A stretch of 14,856 nt of DNA from JAWXUE01 sp044432865 (GTDB lineage: Bacteria; Bacillota_I; Bacilli_A; Acholeplasmatales; Anaeroplasmataceae), in contig JAWXUF010000031.1 of assembly GCA_044432865.1 (NCBI GenBank), positions 1-14,856 of the forward strand, in the 5' to 3' direction. A program made the translations under genes and the position numbers. Positions 13,978 through 14,856 of this stretch are shown here, in pieces; position 1 is the stretch's first letter; each line of letters begins with the position of its first letter. The notes under the pieces were generated by a model, which saw only the letters and a program-made list of their open reading frames with translations, searched no databases and was not told the origin of the DNA.

Positions 13978-14826
13978 ATGGAAAATAATATAAAAACAAG
14001 CGAAAAAGCAAGTGTAGATAATAAGTCACTAAATTTTATTTATGGAAATTTTTTAACAAGAACACTTGTAACTGCATTTATGAAGAGATGGATTTTGAAA
14101 ATTTTCACTAGATATTATGATAGTAGAATGAGTAAAATGCATATTAGAAAATTTGCTAAAAAAAGAGGAATCGAAAGAACAAGAAAATATAAATCATTTA
14201 ATGACTTCTTCACAAGAGGAGAAGATTTCGTTGAGTTCCAACAAGATAAAAATGTATTATGTTCACCAGTTGAGGCATCTTTAACAATATTCGATGAAGA
14301 TGAAAAATTCTTTGAGATAAAAGGTGAAAAACATAATGTAACATCTTTATTAGGTGGAGATAATCTTGGGTTTGAAAATCCTGTTTTTTGTATGTTTCAT
14401 TTAAGTACATCTCATTGTCATAGAGCTTATGCTTTTGATGATGGTAAGATTATTTTAGATAAAGAGATTAGAGGGGAATATAATCCAACTAATCCTGCTG
14501 TAGATTTAAAAGGTAAAAATCCTTTATGTACAAATTTTAGAGTTGTTCATTTATTCGAAAGTGAAAATTTTGGAAAAGTAGCTGTAGTGCAAATTGGTTC
14601 AATGGCGATAAGTAGTGTTGTTAGATACATTAAAACTGAAGAACAAGTTTCTAGAGGAAGTATGTATGGAGCGTTTAAACTAGGTGGATCTGCTATAGTT
14701 TTATTATTAGAACGTGATAAAGTTGATCTAACTGATGCAACATTAAATGAAGTTATTAATATACAAATTGGACAAAGTTTAAATATTAAAAGTAAAAAAC
14801 AGACTGATACAGAACTAGTATCGTAA
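13978..14826 (+). CDS. Phosphatidylserine decarboxylase-like protein
   Basis: 282 residues with the phosphatidylserine decarboxylase layout: KSFNDFFTR (72-80), SPVEA (96-100), KGEKHNVTSLLGG (115-127), HLSTSHCHRAYAFDDGK (141-157), VVQIGSMAISSV (203-214), RGSMYGAFKLGGSAIVLLLE (226-245) and IGQSL near the end. True enzymes self-cleave at a G-S bond to form a pyruvoyl group. G237-S238 is retained, in a GGSA context rather than LGST/GGST. Two triad positions differ: the Asp of 'SPxDG' is E99 and the second His of 'DYHRxH' is Y151, while the first His is kept (H148). It may therefore be a diverged enzyme with other chemistry, or a non-cleaving homologue. The enzyme normally makes phosphatidylethanolamine at the membrane. 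The start ATG follows AGAGG by 5 nt. It may be read through from the operon or have its own promoter. Confidence 0.82.
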   Translation: MENNIKTSEKASVDNKSLNFIYGNFLTRTLVTAFMKRWILKIFTRYYDSRMSKMHIRKFAKKRGIERTRKYKSFNDFFTRGEDFVEFQQDKNVLCSPVEASLTIFDEDEKFFEIKGEKHNVTSLLGGDNLGFENPVFCMFHLSTSHCHRAYAFDDGKIILDKEIRGEYNPTNPAVDLKGKNPLCTNFRVVHLFESENFGKVAVVQIGSMAISSVVRYIKTEEQVSRGSMYGAFKLGGSAIVLLLERDKVDLTDATLNEVINIQIGQSLNIKSKKQTDTELVS

Positions 14827-14856
14827 GTTGTTAAAAAATGCTTTTTGTGTAATAGT
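14827..14856. other. Right edge, nothing identified
   Basis: Thirty bases follow the last stop. TGTTAAAAAATGCTTTTTGTG contains only a loose A/T stem and no convincing terminator or gene start. Confidence 0.4.

Noticed and set aside
1..14856. CRISPR array, tRNA/rRNA genes, intact insertion sequence or phage genes
   Set aside because: No regularly spaced direct repeats, no cloverleaf or rRNA-like stretches, no transposase, integrase or structural phage genes seen.
1..14856. Mycoplasma-type code with TGA as Trp
   Set aside because: TGA terminates several genes at exact operon overlaps and TGG encodes conserved Trp positions.

Overview
The window is very AT-rich (A/T-dominated third codon positions, long A/T intergenic runs). 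TGA is used as a genuine stop (ABC ATPase, both CydDC-like halves' junction, the 31-residue gene) and TGG for Trp. Several starts are GTG or TTG with Shine-Dalgarno sites. This fits a low-GC Bacillota lineage using code 11, possibly Erysipelotrichia- or Mollicutes-related; taxonomy is inference only. Every intact gene is on the + strand.

Layout. (1) 1-533: the left edge holds the possible first codons of a leftward gene and, just upstream of it, a leftward terminator/antiterminator-like structure with a tandem 10-mer. It is followed by the decayed remains of a MacB/LolD-type ABC ATPase gene (221-444). (2) 466-4320: a five-gene operon behind a promoter overlapped by a perfect 10-bp inverted repeat. 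It encodes an Rrf2-type repressor, a split-barrel flavoprotein fused to a two-cluster ferredoxin, an ABC permease fused to its substrate-binding domain (betaine/choline/ergothioneine class), the ABC ATPase, and a nitroreductase. The first three junctions each overlap by exactly 8 nt. (3) 4321-4644: a gene-free AT-rich spacer with two inverted repeats. (4) 4645-7104: a MATE efflux transporter and an unrecognised lipoprotein sharing one clear terminator. (5) 7172-9534: a monocistronic TTG-started protein in which a TOTE-type archaeo-eukaryotic primase domain is fused to an SF2 helicase; the primase catalytic motifs look eroded. (6) 9570-14826: an operon of a DUF454/YbaN membrane protein, CydD-like and CydC-like ABC halves, a 31-residue single-span membrane protein missed by ordinary length cutoffs, a four-span membrane protein with two HX13H histidine pairs (predicted di-haem b-type cytochrome), and, after an 81-nt gap with two interlocked palindromes, a phosphatidylserine-decarboxylase-like protein with altered triad residues.

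How they work together (inference). The first operon looks like redox-controlled uptake of a quaternary-amine or thiol-betaine compound with flavin/Fe-S electron-transfer enzymes. The last operon looks like an envelope haem or thiol handling system: a CydDC-like exporter, a haem membrane protein, a micro-membrane protein and a possible phospholipid enzyme, under palindromic operators. The helicase/primase protein is the best candidate for a mobile-element or DNA-conflict function. The last operon and the degenerate primase-helicase are the most likely places for undescribed biology.
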